From assembly GCF_000829455.1 (NCBI RefSeq), contig NZ_JXAK01000033.1:1-64000 (forward strand): a stretch of DNA of 64,000 nucleotides. Reading direction: 5' to 3'. The stretch comes from Gordoniibacillus kamchatkensis (GTDB taxonomy: Bacteria; Bacillota; Bacilli; Paenibacillales; NBRC-103111). Positions 35,166-44,256 of the stretch are shown here, piece after piece. A model generated the notes under the pieces. That model had not been told where the DNA came from. It worked only from the letters and a program-made list of their open reading frames with translations, and searched no databases. The first letter of the stretch is position 1; each line of letters begins with the position of its first letter. Both the position numbers and the translations under genes were made by a program.

Positions 35166-36310
35166 ATGACTCGGAAAATCAAAGTCGGTCTCATTTACGG
35201 GGGCAAATCGGGTGAGCACGACGTTTCGCTGTCTACCGCTCTGGCCGTCACGAAAGCGTTGGACTTCAATAAATACGAGGTTGTTCCTTTTTATATAACA
35301 AAGCAGGGGGAGTGGCGCTCCGGTCTCGCACTGAAAGGTCCGGTGCAAGCGAAGGAGCAGCTGGCCTTTGGCGTGGAATCGGAGCGGCGTGACAGCGCCG
35401 GGCCGAGTGCGCTGCAGCCGCTGTTCAGCGGGCTGCGCGCAAGCGGCGAGACGGCGGTCGTCTCCGCCGCCGGGGCGGCTCCCGAGGCGCCGCTGGACGT
35501 CGTATTCCCGCTGCTGCACGGCACGTTCGGGGAAGACGGCACGGTGCAGGGGCTGCTCGAGATCGCGGGCATTCCTTATGTCGGGGCGGGAGTGCTGGCG
35601 TCAGCCGTTGGCATGGACAAAGTGATGATGAAGAAGGTGTTCGCGCAAGCCGGGCTGCCGCAGGTCGTTTATCGCCATTTTACGAAGAAGCAGTGGGAGA
35701 AAGAACAGGACGAACACATTATGGAAATCGAAATGTCCGTCGGCTACCCGTGCTTCGTCAAACCGGCCAACCTCGCTCCAGCGTCGGCATCTCCAAAGCG
35801 AGCAATCGCGTCGAGCTGCTGCGTGCGGTCGCCGAGGCGTTCCAGTATGACCGCAAGGTCATCGTCGAGGAAGGCGTGGACGCGCGCGAGGTGGAAGTGG
35901 CCGTGCTCGGCAACGACGAGCCTGAGGCGTCGGTTGCCGGCGAGATCGTATCTTCGAATGAATTTTACGATTACAAAGCAAAATATATCGATGGCAAATC
36001 CGTCATGGTCATCCCAGCGGAGCTGCCGCAAGAGCTGTCGGACGAAATCCGCGAACTGGCGCTGCGGGCTTTCCAGGCGGTGGACGGCAGCGGTTTGGCG
36101 CGCGTCGATTTCTTCCTGCGCAGGGCCGACAACAAGGTGCTTATCAATGAGATCAATACGATGCCGGGCTTTACGCCGTTCAGCATGTACCCGCTGCTGT
36201 GGAAGGAAAGCGGCAAGACGTACGGCGAGCTGCTGGACGAACTGATCCGGCTGGCGCTGGAACGGCATGCGGAGAAGCAAAATATCCGGTATACTTTTGA
36301 CGTGGAGTAA
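35166..36310 (+). pseudogene. ddl: D-alanine-D-alanine ligase (frameshifted)
   Basis: About 381 residues. It joins two D-Ala for peptidoglycan synthesis. ATP-grasp features are all present but split over two frames: KSGEHDVSLSTALAV and [17 protein letters not shown] in the first; [21 protein letters not shown] (the Tyr typical of D-Ala specificity) and [18 protein letters not shown] in the second. The break is at about 35775, where CTCGCTCC should be CTCGGCTCC (Leu-Gly-Ser). One missing G restores [12 protein letters not shown]. The gene is normally essential, so a base-call error is likely. ATG 35166 follows CTGGAGG. Confidence 0.92.
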
Positions 36311-36333
36311 TTTGGCGCGGGAGGTATGCGGGC

Positions 36334-36648
36334 ATGGGGTTTCAGACCGAATTCAATTCCGTTTGCAAATTGGGAAGCGAGCAAGAAGCGTACGAACTGC
36401 TGGAATACGGCCGCGGCAAAATGGTGAAGGCCGGCTTCCGCGTCTACCCGACCGGACAAAAAGTGATCGCCTATTCGCCCGGAAACGAGGCGTTTGCGAT
36501 CGTGAAAATCGTGGCGTCGATCGCCGAAATCAATTTTCAAGGCGAAGAAGTGACGCAGGTGGAGATGGAGCTCGTCCGCCGGCTGACGGATGAAGAGGCG
36601 CGGGTGCAAACGGCGCTTGCGCGCGAGATGTTTTTCGGACTGCAATGA
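36334..36648 (+). CDS. Small conserved protein downstream of ddl, unknown
   Basis: 104 residues, starting MGFQTEFNSVCKLGSEQEAY, with GFRVYPTGQKVIAY and a C-terminal helix. I recall similar MGFQTEFN... proteins in Paenibacillus but cannot assign a function. No signal or membrane segment. ATG 36334 has GGGAGG about 9 nt upstream. It lies 23 nt after ddl and is followed by a terminator, so it is the last gene of that unit. Confidence 0.72.
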   Translation: MGFQTEFNSVCKLGSEQEAYELLEYGRGKMVKAGFRVYPTGQKVIAYSPGNEAFAIVKIVASIAEINFQGEEVTQVEMELVRRLTDEEARVQTALAREMFFGLQ

Positions 36649-36652
36649 GGGG

Positions 36653-36694
36653 AGCCGTTTCCGACCGCTAGCGCGGTTGGAGGCGGCTTTTTTG
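36653..36694 (+). terminator. Terminator after the ddl unit
   Basis: GCCGTTTCCGACCGC pairs with GCGGTTGGAGGCGGC (imperfect) and is followed by TTTTTT. Confidence 0.75.
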
Positions 36695-36789
36695 TGCAGA
36701 TGCACGGGGGGCGGCGAATCGAGAGTGCGGAAGCGTGGTTAAGGCGTGGGTGGCTTTGGGCGGGAGTTTGCTTTTTGCTGTATCGTGTG

Positions 36790-37290
36790 CGGTCGCTACT
36801 GTTGGTGGGCGGCTGAGGGGAAGAGCGCCGAAAGTCGCTAAATAGGGATTCTGGTGACGCTGTTGGTGGCCGGCTAGAGGGAACAACGTCTAAAGTCGCT
36901 AAATTGAGAATCTGGTGACGTTCGTTGGTAGGCGGCTGAGGGGTTAGCCGTCGAAAGTCGCTAAATAGAGAAGTCAAGGCGACGTTGTTGGTGGGGCGGC
37001 TAAAGTCGCTAAATAGAGAATCTGGTGACGCTGTTGGTGGCGGCTAAGGGGAAGAGCGCCGAAAGTCGCTAAATAAGAGAATCAGGCGACGTTGTTGGTG
37101 GGCGGCTAAAGGGAACAGCGTCTAAAGTCGCTAAATAGAGAATCAGGTGACGCTGTTGGTGGCGGCTAAGGGCAACAGCGCCGAAAGCCGATAAATAGAG
37201 ATTCTGGTGACGCTGTTGGTGGCCGGCTAGAGGGAACAACGTCAAAAGTCGCTAATTAATGAATCTGGCGACGCTGTTGTGGCAACTAAA
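36790..37290. repeat. Tandem array of about nine ~61-bp units
   Basis: Copies start near 36792, 36854, 36914, 36977, 37025, 37085, 37146, 37207 and 37268. The conserved pieces are GGTGACGCTGTTGGTGGCGG, GGGAACAGCG and AAAGTCGCTAAATAGAGAAT. The fourth copy is shortened. No reading frame persists across units, so it is not a protein repeat. There are no unique spacers between the units. Confidence 0.85.
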
Positions 37291-37418
37291 ATGAGAATAT
37301 AGCGAAGCAGAGACTGCGCCGACTCTATCAACGACGATTGTTCGCTCGATAGGGAACAACAGGTCGCAAGACGACGTTTGCGAATTTTACGCTCCTAATA
37401 GCGCAACAAGAGACACAA

Positions 37419-37790
37419 ATTAGCGACTTCGAGGCTTATTGCGCCCCACACCTCCGGGGCGAGAAGGCCTTGACCTCGGTGTTAGACGACATTTGGCCTC
37501 CGGAATACGCAACAGCAGCCGCAAGCAATGGGCGGCAATGCGGGGGCGGCCATTTTGCTTGACACAGGAACGTAAGCGAAATGGGTAAAGTGAGGGCAGC
37601 CATTATTAGCGACTTCGAGGCTTATTGCGCCCCACACCTCCGGGGCGAGAAGGCCTTGACCACGGTGCTAGACGACATTTGGCCTCCGGAATACGCAACA
37701 GAAGCCGCAAGCAATCGGCGGCAATGCGGGGGCGGCCATTTTGTTTGACACAGGAACGTAAGCGAAATGGGCAAAGTGAGGGCAGCCATT
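37419..37790. repeat. Exact-period 186-bp tandem duplication
   Basis: ATTAGCGACTTCGAGGCTTA begins at 37419 and at 37605, and the two copies differ at only a few bases up to GGCAGCCATT (37604 and 37790). A partial third copy of the tail (GGAACGTAAGCG-like) follows near 37800. The unit resembles the 27.7-kb repeats in its TAGCGACTT(T)CGAGGC word. Non-coding. Confidence 0.88.
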
Positions 37791-38013
37791 TTGCGTGATG
37801 CCGGAAACGTAAGCGCTGGCACGACACACTCCGATTCGCAGTTTTCCAACGCACGCGAATCCCGGGCGCGCGTTGCGACGCTCCATGATGGCAATCGAAC
37901 CCCCACGTTTCGACGGGATTCCCCCCTTGCCAACTTCGGAAAAATCAGGTAACTTGGGGGAAGGGCGCGGACAAGCGCCACAGGCACCGCTGTGGAAAGG
38001 GGTTCTTCTCCAT

Positions 38014-38784
38014 ATGAGCAACTTACTGACCGGTAAAAACATTCTCGTGATGGGCGTCGCCAACGAGCGCAGCATCGCATGGGCGATCGCGCAGTCGTGC
38101 GCTGCGCAAGGCGCTCGGTTAGCTTTTACGTACGAAAGCGAGCGGGTCGAGGAGCGGGTTCGCAAGCTGGCCGATACGATTCCCGGCTCCGTTGTCCTCC
38201 CGTGCAACGTCACCGTCGATGCGGAAATCGATACGTTAGCCGAAGCGCTTAAGGAGCACTTCGGCGTTCTGCACGGCTATGCGCACAGCATTGCCTTCGC
38301 CAAAGGCGAAGAACTGGAAGGCCTGTTCGTCGATACGTCGCGCGACGGCTTTGCGCTGGCGAACGACATTAGCGCTTATTCGCTTGTAGCGGTAGCCAAA
38401 CGCATTTACCCGCTCATGACTGAAGGCGGCAGCATCATGACCATGACGTACCTCGGCTCGCAGCGTGCAATGAAAAACTACAACGTTATGGGCGTGGCGA
38501 AGGCGGCACTGGAAGCGAGCGTCCGCTACTTGGCCGCCGATCTCGGCCAGTACAACATTCGCGTGAACGGGGTGTCGGCAGGACCGATCCGGACGCTCGC
38601 GGCCAAAGGAATCAAGGACTTCAACTCGATTTTGAGGCAGGTCGAGGAGAAGGCGCCGCTGCGGCGCACGACCGACACCGCCGAAGTCGGCGATACGGCG
38701 ATGTTCCTGCTCAGTCCGCTCTCCCGCGGCATCACCGGCGAGTTCGTTTACGTTGACGGCGGATATCATATTATCGGGGTCTAA
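38014..38784 (+). CDS. fabI: Enoyl-[acyl-carrier-protein] reductase FabI
   Basis: 256 residues. It performs the NAD(P)H-dependent last step of each fatty-acid elongation cycle and is the target of triclosan-type inhibitors. The FabI nucleotide-binding N-terminus is GKNILVMGVANERSIAWAIA. The catalytic Tyr156 and Lys163 (Y-x6-K in KNYNVMGVAKAALEASVRYL) carry the same numbers as in E. coli FabI. ISAGPIRTLAAKGI and SRGITGEFVYVDGGYHI follow. ATG 38014 lies about 12 nt after AAAGGGG; the frame stays open upstream through repeat sequence and should not be included. Confidence 0.96.
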   Translation: MSNLLTGKNILVMGVANERSIAWAIAQSCAAQGARLAFTYESERVEERVRKLADTIPGSVVLPCNVTVDAEIDTLAEALKEHFGVLHGYAHSIAFAKGEELEGLFVDTSRDGFALANDISAYSLVAVAKRIYPLMTEGGSIMTMTYLGSQRAMKNYNVMGVAKAALEASVRYLAADLGQYNIRVNGVSAGPIRTLAAKGIKDFNSILRQVEEKAPLRRTTDTAEVGDTAMFLLSPLSRGITGEFVYVDGGYHIIGV

Positions 38785-38799
38785 GCATCGTTCCTGGAA

Positions 38800-38828
38800 A
38801 AAGAAGCCTGGCGGAAGCCGGGCTTTTT
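38800..38828 (+). terminator. Terminator of fabI
   Basis: AAGCCTGGC pairs with GCCGGGCTT around GGAA, with one G-T pair, followed by TTTTT. Confidence 0.8.
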
Positions 38829-38830
38829 CA

Positions 38831-39214
38831 TTTCCTTTGCCAAGGCGACCAAATGGAGCTTAAGTTTACGGAATACGGATGGACAGCGGAGGAGATACGG
38901 AAATACGCTATCATCGATATAAACCATTCGTTCGATATGAAGCTCGACTCCTCCGGCGCACCGCCGTCTATCGCGTTACCCATGCCCCTGCGCGCAGCGC
39001 GGGGCTTTTCGCTCTACCTCGACGCTTTTGAATGTGGTACAATGCGGGAATGAGAGCGTCTATATCCGCAGCGTTGCAACCGAATCTCGAGGGCTGCGTA
39101 TAACATTAAGGCCCAGGCGTTGAGCTGGAGGTGTAACGGCGAGCAATGTGCCGGGCATCCCGCAGCCAGCGAAACGCCTATGTGCCGAGTTTGGGATAGG
39201 GGAAGAGTGAAGCT
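38831..39214 (+). other. Intergenic stretch between fabI and the monophosphatase
   Basis: It holds a weak 66-codon frame from ATG 38853 (MELKFTEYGWTAEEIRKYAI...) with no ribosome-binding site, whose end runs through a terminator-like GC hairpin (about 38980-39009, GCCCCTGCGC...GCGCGGGGC then TTTT). A possible minus-10 TACAAT is at 39037-39042. The 150-nt leader before 39215 shows no RNA family that I recognise. Confidence 0.35.
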
Positions 39215-40074
39215 ATGACGAATGGAGAGAAAGAGCCTTTCTCCGTCGGGAGCAAGGGCTTTACAGCAGTAGCCGTCAACACGGCCGCGAAAGCGGGACA
39301 ATGGATCAAAAGCAAGCTGGGCGATTTCACTAAAATCAGCCATAAATATACGCCCCAGGATTTGGTGACGGAAGTCGACAAAGGCGCGGAGACGATGATC
39401 CGCAATTTGATCTTGACGTATTTTCCGGACCATTCGATTCTCGGCGAGGAGGGAGTCGAACCCGGTCCGGCCGCTTCCGCGCAAGCGCTGGCGAAGATGA
39501 AAGACGAGGAGTATTTATGGATCGTGGATCCGCTCGACGGAACGACCAATTTCGTGCACGGCTTCCCGTTCTATTGCGTATCTATCGCGCTTGCGCATCG
39601 CGGCGAAGTCATCGTCGGCGTCGTCTACGATCCGTCCCGCGACGAGCTGTTCGTGGCGGAGAAGGGCAAAGGGGCTTATGTCCATGGCAAGCCGATGCGC
39701 GTATCCGAGGAAGAGCGTTTGATGGACAGCTTGCTCGCGACCGGCTTTCCGGCCGATCGCAACGGCGCTTTGCCGGTCAATCTCGCGGGCGTCAGGCGCT
39801 TGTGCCGAAGGCACGCAACGTGCGCGTCGCCGGCTCGGCGGCGCTCCATCTCGCCTACGTCGCGGCCGGCCGTCTCAGCGGGTTCTGGGAGATCGGTCTC
39901 AACTCATGGGACATTGCGGCCGGGGCACTGCTGGTCAAAGAGTCGGGCGGAGTTGTGACCGACACCGAAGGTGCGCCATACACGCTGGACGTCCGTCACG
40001 TGCTCGCTTCGAACGGCCGCATTCACCGCGAGCTCCAGCAAGCTTTGGCCCAAGCCGGAGCGGTGCGGATATAA
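39215..40074 (+). pseudogene. Inositol-1-monophosphatase family phosphatase (frameshifted)
   Basis: About 286 residues of the Mg-dependent IMPase/FIG superfamily. Metal and substrate motifs are in two frames: ILGEEGVEPGP and IVDPLDGTTNFVHGFPFY (DPLDGT) in the first; VRVAGSAALHLAYVAAGRL and NSWDIAAGALLVKESGG (WDxAAG) in the second. The shift lies near 39792-39800, between NLAGV and QALVPKARN; one lost base fits. It probably dephosphorylates myo-inositol phosphate or a related sugar phosphate. ATG 39215 follows GGGGAAGAG. Confidence 0.88.
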
Positions 40075-40086
40075 TACCGTGCTGCA

Positions 40087-40130
40087 AAACGCCATCGACC
40101 GCTGAAAGCGAGCGGCCGATGGCGTTTTTT
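40087..40130 (+). terminator. Terminator of the monophosphatase gene
   Basis: AAACGCCATCGGCC-type arms: AAACGCCATCG pairs with CGATGGCGTTT, with an inner GCT/AGC stem, followed by T6. Confidence 0.85.
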
Positions 40131-40279
40131 CGCTGATGCAAACTTCCTGCAGCCTTGCGAAGACTCGCAGTTGCACGAAAAGCAATTGCAGTGGCAGATT
40201 CACGAGAAGTCGGCGGTGAAAGCTCCTCCAATTGCTTTTACTCGCGAACGCTGCACACAAAAAATGTTGGCAGAGGTCA

Positions 40280-40942
40280 CTATTGCTCCGTCAGCACAAG
40301 AGTATCGCCGCTAACCGTAGCTTCGAGACCGAGCTGGGAAAGGTTGACGTAGATGGCGCCATCATACGTAAACGCGCCGGACCCTTTCGAATACGCCGTA
40401 CCGGTCGGAACCCGGGTAACCGTCTGGCCGTCGAGGCTGAGTTCCACAAGAGGCTCTCGCCAACTGACCGTATAGAAGCTGCTTAATGTGATGAGGGAAA
40501 CGTACTGCGCCCCGTTAACCTGGATGATGTCGAATTTTCCGCTGCTTTTCTTTAGCTTTTCGCCGTCGCGGCTGAGGATAACGGTCGAGATGGCTTTGTA
40601 GCCGGCTTTGATGTCCCCTGGAGCCTGAGCTGCGGGCGGAGTGGCCGGTGCGGCGGGCGATGGCTGCGGCTGAGGGGCGGGCGCCTCTTTTTTCTTGAGG
40701 GCAATGCCCAGATCGGCATCGAACGAAACGTCGTAGCCGGTCGCCTCGCCAAAGGCCCGAACCGGCAAATAAGAAGTGCCGTCGACCACGATTGCCGGAG
40801 CGTCGAGCGGCTTACCGTCGATTTGGATCGGGAACGCTCCTTGGATCGTTTTGCCTACGAGCGACACGACGTCTGCCGCATGGGCGGATGCCGCCGTAGC
40901 GATGAGAAAACCGGCAATACCGCCGGTGATGTACCGTTTCAA
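40280..40942 (-). CDS. Exported stalk-domain (copper amine oxidase N-terminal-like) protein
   Basis: 220 residues. A signal peptide (RYITGGIAGFLIATAASAHA) is followed by one copper-amine-oxidase N-terminal-like stalk domain (GAFPIQIDGKPLDAPAIVVDGTSYLPVRAFGEATGYDVSFD), a Pro/Ala-rich linker (PAPQPQPSPAAPATPPAAQ) and a C-terminal beta domain. Such domains are common in surface proteins of Paenibacillaceae, where they are structural rather than enzymatic. The start is TTG 40942, shortly after GCGGGAG. Function unknown. Confidence 0.8.
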   Translation of the reverse strand: MKRYITGGIAGFLIATAASAHAADVVSLVGKTIQGAFPIQIDGKPLDAPAIVVDGTSYLPVRAFGEATGYDVSFDADLGIALKKKEAPAPQPQPSPAAPATPPAAQAPGDIKAGYKAISTVILSRDGEKLKKSSGKFDIIQVNGAQYVSLITLSSFYTVSWREPLVELSLDGQTVTRVPTGTAYSKGSGAFTYDGAIYVNLSQLGLEATVSGDTLVLTEQ

Positions 40943-40999
40943 TGCTCCCGCACCTTTCCTGGTTGAATGATGACGATTCCTATGTGTGCATGGACGAAG

Positions 41000-41830
41000 C
41001 TAGCCGTCGCTATGTTGCACTCTGCTCCTGTATTCCTTGGGCGACATGCCGAGCCTGGCCCGGAACGTGCGGTGAAAATACGAATAGCTGTGGAAGCCGG
41101 ACTGTTCGGCCGCCTGCTCCAGAGTTGCGGCGTCGAACCGGATTCGTTCGCAGGCGACGGCCAGCCTGACGTCGATCGCGTAGTCCATAATGGACTGCCC
41201 GAACGTTTCCTTGAACAGATGAACGGTGCGGGATACGCTCAGCCCTGCATGAGCGGCGATCCGCTGCAAAGTAAGCGGCTCGGTAGCGTGGCTCTCGACA
41301 AAAGCGCGGATGCGGTAGGCGGTGTACGATTTTGCATCGGGTGCCTGCGCGCCGCCTTCCTGCACGAGCCTGTCCAAGGAAAGGCAAAGAATGCGCACGA
41401 GGTAGTCGGCGATAGCCGAAGAGCCGTCGCGCAGCTTTCTGTTTTCGGCGATAATGTGACGCCATACGGCGAGCATGGTATCGTCCAGCGGGATGTGTGC
41501 CTGATCCGGCACGAGCTTGCGCTGCCACCAATCGTCCATCCACGATCCGCAGCAGAACAAGTAATAGTCCGTGCTTGAGGCGGTACCGTCGTCCGAGGAC
41601 GGCTCGATGCGCAGCTCGTAGGGCTCGCCGGGGCGGTACAGGAGAAGGTCGCCCGGCAAGATCGGACACATTCGGCCGTTCTTTAGGGCCAAGCTGCGCC
41701 CATCGGTCTGCAGACGAAGCAAGTAATCGGTCAAACCTTGGCGCATGTTGGCGGTAAAGGGCTTGCCGTGAGTGGAGCGGCCGGCGTGAAGCACGGTACA
41801 AGTCAGTGAAGCGTTGCCTTCGGTCTGCAT
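41000..41830 (-). CDS. AraC family transcriptional regulator
   Basis: 276 residues. The N-terminal cupin-like ligand domain includes GDLLLYRPGEPYELRI. The C-terminal double helix-turn-helix reads PLTLQRIAAHAGLSVSRTVHLFKETFG and LEQAAEQSGFHSYSYFHRTFRARLGMSPKEYR. ATG 41830 has AAGGGG upstream. It is divergent from the sugar isomerase/epimerase gene, 136 nt apart, so it is the likely regulator of that gene, with a sugar or sugar acid as probable effector (inference). Confidence 0.9.
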   Translation of the reverse strand: MQTEGNASLTCTVLHAGRSTHGKPFTANMRQGLTDYLLRLQTDGRSLALKNGRMCPILPGDLLLYRPGEPYELRIEPSSDDGTASSTDYYLFCCGSWMDDWWQRKLVPDQAHIPLDDTMLAVWRHIIAENRKLRDGSSAIADYLVRILCLSLDRLVQEGGAQAPDAKSYTAYRIRAFVESHATEPLTLQRIAAHAGLSVSRTVHLFKETFGQSIMDYAIDVRLAVACERIRFDAATLEQAAEQSGFHSYSYFHRTFRARLGMSPKEYRSRVQHSDG

Positions 41831-41966
41831 CGGGAACCCCTTTGCTCGGAAATTTAGCCAGATCGGACATGTTTATAGCGAGATCGTTCATTGCTATTAT
41901 AGAGAAAATAAGCCATACTGAATAGCGGAATATCCAAAAGTAATCGGAAGCGGAAGGTGATACCAA

Positions 41967-42727
41967 TTGGCTAAAATGGGAATCGCACTGCAGCTTTATA
42001 CGCTTCGCGACGTAACGGCCAGCGATTTTGCCGGTACGCTGCGCCGGGTGGCGGAGCTCGGGTATGAAGGCGTCGAATTTGCCGGATACGGCGCTTGGCG
42101 CCGGAAGAAATGAAGGCGCTGCTCGCCGAGTTGAACTTGAAGGCCGTCGGCAGCCACGTCGGATTGGCCCGCCTGAAGGACAACCTCGATGAAGAAATCG
42201 CGATGAACGTAGCTATCGGCAGCAAATACGTCGTTTGCCCTTGGCTGTCTGAAACGGACCGGAGAGAGCCGGAGCTTCAGAACACGCTGCAGCTGTTTAA
42301 CGAAGTGGCGGCCAAGCTGGCGCAGCACGGCATTCAATTCGGCTATCATAACCATGCGTTCGAGCTGCAGGAAAAAGTCGGCGACCGCTGGCTGTTCGAT
42401 GAAATTTTCGCCCAGACGCCGGCCGAGCAAGTGAAAGTGGAGATGGACGTATGCTGGGTGACCGTTGCCGGCCAAGATCCGGTCGCGTACATCGACAAAT
42501 ACGCCGGCCGTCTGCCGCTCATCCATTTGAAGGACATCCGCAAGGAAGCGGACGGCAAAGTGCTGACCGTGGAGCTCGGCCAAGGCGACGTCAACCTTCC
42601 GGCGGTCATCGAAGCAGCCGGCAAAGCGGGCGTCGAGTGGATGATCGTGGAGCAGGACGTCTGCCAAAATCCGCCGCTGGAAAGCGTCGCCAACAGCATG
42701 GCTTGGCTGAAAGCGAATTATCTGTAA
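41967..42727 (+). pseudogene. Xylose-isomerase-like TIM-barrel sugar isomerase/epimerase (frameshifted)
   Basis: About 253 residues of the AP-endonuclease-2/xylose-isomerase-like family. First frame: MGIALQLYTLRDVTASDF to EGVEFAGYG. Second frame: LAPEEMKALLAELNLKAVGSH, GYHNHAFE, EMDVCWVTVAGQDP, PLIHLKDI and EQD near the end. Metal-binding Glu/His/Asp residues are retained. One T is missing at about 42097 (GCTTGG for GCTTTGG). The TTG start at 41967 has GGAAGGTG 7 nt upstream; ATG 41976 is the alternative. It probably acts on a hexose or inositol derivative. Confidence 0.85.
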
Positions 42728-42742
42728 TCATGCGAGCCGCGG

Positions 42743-42787
42743 AAAAAAATCGCGTCCGCCCCCAAGTGGGGCGGGCGCGATTTTTTT
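42743..42787 (+). terminator. Terminator of the sugar isomerase gene
   Basis: AAAAAATCGCGTCCGCCCC pairs with GGGGCGGGCGCGATTTTTT around CAAGT. A very strong hairpin. Confidence 0.9.
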
Positions 42788-42907
42788 GGGGGGGAATTCG
42801 GATTTGTGGCGGATTCGGAGATACAGATCAGGTTAAATGGCATAAACATTGCTCTGATTGCAAACATTACTAACTAAGCTTTAATTTTGGTCATTAGGAG
42901 CAACATA

Positions 42908-43369
42908 ATGGCTATATTAATAGGGACTGTTGTTACTTGGATGGCGGTGACGTTTTTTTCAATCATTCCCAAAAAAATTCCGCCATTTGAAACGATCTTT
43001 CTCTTTTGTGTCAATACGATATTTGAACTCAGTATTTTCTCAATTTTGCACCTTAACCTCAAATTTATCGTAGTTGAACCGGGAATTGGGAACGGCATCG
43101 CGGATTTAATGTTACGGCTTATCGAGCTCCCTTTATTGTTAGTCGCATCGTCCAACATTTTACTGTACTCCAACAAAGTAAAATGGTGCTGGGTGGCATT
43201 GATCATCCTGTTTACTTTGCTTGTTCAACAAACATTGGAATGGATGGACATTATAACCTTTCAGCGTTGGAACATAATGTATACGGGCATCTATATGTGC
43301 GTGAACGTAGCGTTCTCAAGCATGATGACTTGGGTTATTACATCTTTAGACAAAAAGGAAACGGCATAA
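42908..43369 (+). CDS. Four-helix membrane protein, first of a pair
   Basis: 153 residues, mainly hydrophobic: helices at about 2-22 (AILIGTVVTWMAVTFFSII), 28-48, 75-95, 98-118 and near 130-148. Start ATG 42908 has AGGAG 7 nt upstream. It ends 2 nt before the next ORF, so they form an operon. Codons are AT-richer than most genes in the window. No family recognised. Confidence 0.65.
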   Translation: MAILIGTVVTWMAVTFFSIIPKKIPPFETIFLFCVNTIFELSIFSILHLNLKFIVVEPGIGNGIADLMLRLIELPLLLVASSNILLYSNKVKWCWVALIILFTLLVQQTLEWMDIITFQRWNIMYTGIYMCVNVAFSSMMTWVITSLDKKETA

Positions 43370-43371
43370 AC

Positions 43372-43872
43372 ATGATCGTTTACGATACTCGTTTTAACGC
43401 CAATGAATGGTTCGTCATCGTTGGATTCTGTATCGGTTATGGGATGTTGTTCTTACTGCCGAGGCGATTTTCCTATAAAATCACTTTGCTGTTTATCATT
43501 TGCGGAATATACAGCGGCTTCTTTTATGATCACTCGCTAAGCGTGGAGCCGAAAGATTTTTATGACGTGAACGATACATCGCTATATCAGCCTTGGGACT
43601 TCCTTTCCTACTTGATGTATGGCCCGTTGAGCTATTTGTTTTTTTACATTTGGGATTGCGTGCGGTTTAAATTTCGTTTTGCTCCGCTGTACATCTTTGC
43701 ATGGGGATTAGTGGCCGTCGCATTTGAAAAATTCGCGATCGTGTGCCACGTATTTCATTATAAAAACGGGTATCGATTAGCGTATTCTTTTCCCATTTAT
43801 TTATTGACTTATAGTATTTGGAGCGCGCTGTACTATTATTTTAAAGTTAGACAAGCCAATGCAAAAGCATGA
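43372..43872 (+). CDS. Membrane protein, second of the pair
   Basis: 166 residues with about five hydrophobic helices (WFVIVGFCIGYGMLFLLP, ITLLFIICGIYSGFFYDH, FLSYLMYGPLSYLFFYIW, APLYIFAWGLVAVAF, FPIYLLTYSIWSALYYYF). ATG 43372 is preceded by AAGGAAA. It resembles in style the uncharacterised CBO0543-like membrane proteins of spore-formers, but I cannot confirm that. AT-richer composition, like its partner. Confidence 0.62.
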   Translation: MIVYDTRFNANEWFVIVGFCIGYGMLFLLPRRFSYKITLLFIICGIYSGFFYDHSLSVEPKDFYDVNDTSLYQPWDFLSYLMYGPLSYLFFYIWDCVRFKFRFAPLYIFAWGLVAVAFEKFAIVCHVFHYKNGYRLAYSFPIYLLTYSIWSALYYYFKVRQANAKA

Positions 43873-43891
43873 ACAAAGGAGATGTGTGTGC

Positions 43892-44107
43892 ATGAACGAT
43901 CCGGATGTAAGGCCGGAGGCCGAGGACGGCGGCAACGTGCCGAGCCGCGAGGCGCTGCTGAAGGCGTACGACGCCGAGGAAGCTGACGCGATCATCAGCC
44001 AGGAGCAAAAATTGGGCAGGAACGATGCTGGGGACGAGGCTTCGGCAGACCCGAAGGCGGTAGCGGACGCCATAGCGGCTGTGGTCACGTTCACGAACGG
44101 CCCGTGA
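43892..44107 (+). CDS. Small acidic hypothetical protein
   Basis: 71 residues, hydrophilic and acidic (PEAEDGGNVPSREALLKAYDAEEADAIISQEQKLG, given here in part), no membrane segment. ATG 43892 follows AAAGGAGAT at 8 nt, the strongest ribosome-binding site in this area. A strong terminator follows. GC-rich, unlike the two membrane-protein genes in front. Function unknown. Confidence 0.62.
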   Translation: MNDPDVRPEAEDGGNVPSREALLKAYDAEEADAIISQEQKLGRNDAGDEASADPKAVADAIAAVVTFTNGP

Positions 44108-44123
44108 AGCCGCGCCATCCATG

Positions 44124-44171
44124 AAAAAGCTAGCCGAACGGCTGCGAGAGCAGCGTTCCGGCTAGCTTTTT
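44124..44171 (+). terminator. Terminator after the small acidic protein
   Basis: AAAAAGCTAGCCG pairs perfectly with CGGCTAGCTTTTT around a 22-nt loop that itself has a GCTG/CAGC stem. Confidence 0.9.
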
Positions 44172-44256
44172 GCATGTGGTGCTTCACGATCTTGCGAAGG
44201 CGCTCCGTAACTTTTTACTATGACCCCACGTTTATATCAACGGAGAGGAGATGACG

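Noticed and set aside
36790-37290. CRISPR array
   Set aside because: The whole ~61-bp unit is repeated with scattered changes. There are no short conserved repeats separated by unique spacers, and no cas genes are nearby.
37873-38013. N-terminal extension of fabI
   Set aside because: The frame is open upstream but reads through repeat-derived sequence. ATG 38014 gives the normal FabI start and places Tyr156/Lys163 correctly.
37668-38213. 181-codon minus-strand ORF upstream of fabI
   Set aside because: It covers the 186-bp repeats and the antisense of fabI, with no recognisable protein features.
38853-39053. 66-codon ORF after fabI
   Set aside because: No ribosome-binding site, and the second half runs through a terminator-like hairpin and a possible promoter; kept only as part of the intergenic description.
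39055-39214. Structured RNA or riboswitch in the monophosphatase leader
   Set aside because: GC-rich with some pairing potential, but none of the conserved cores of the riboswitch classes I know is present.
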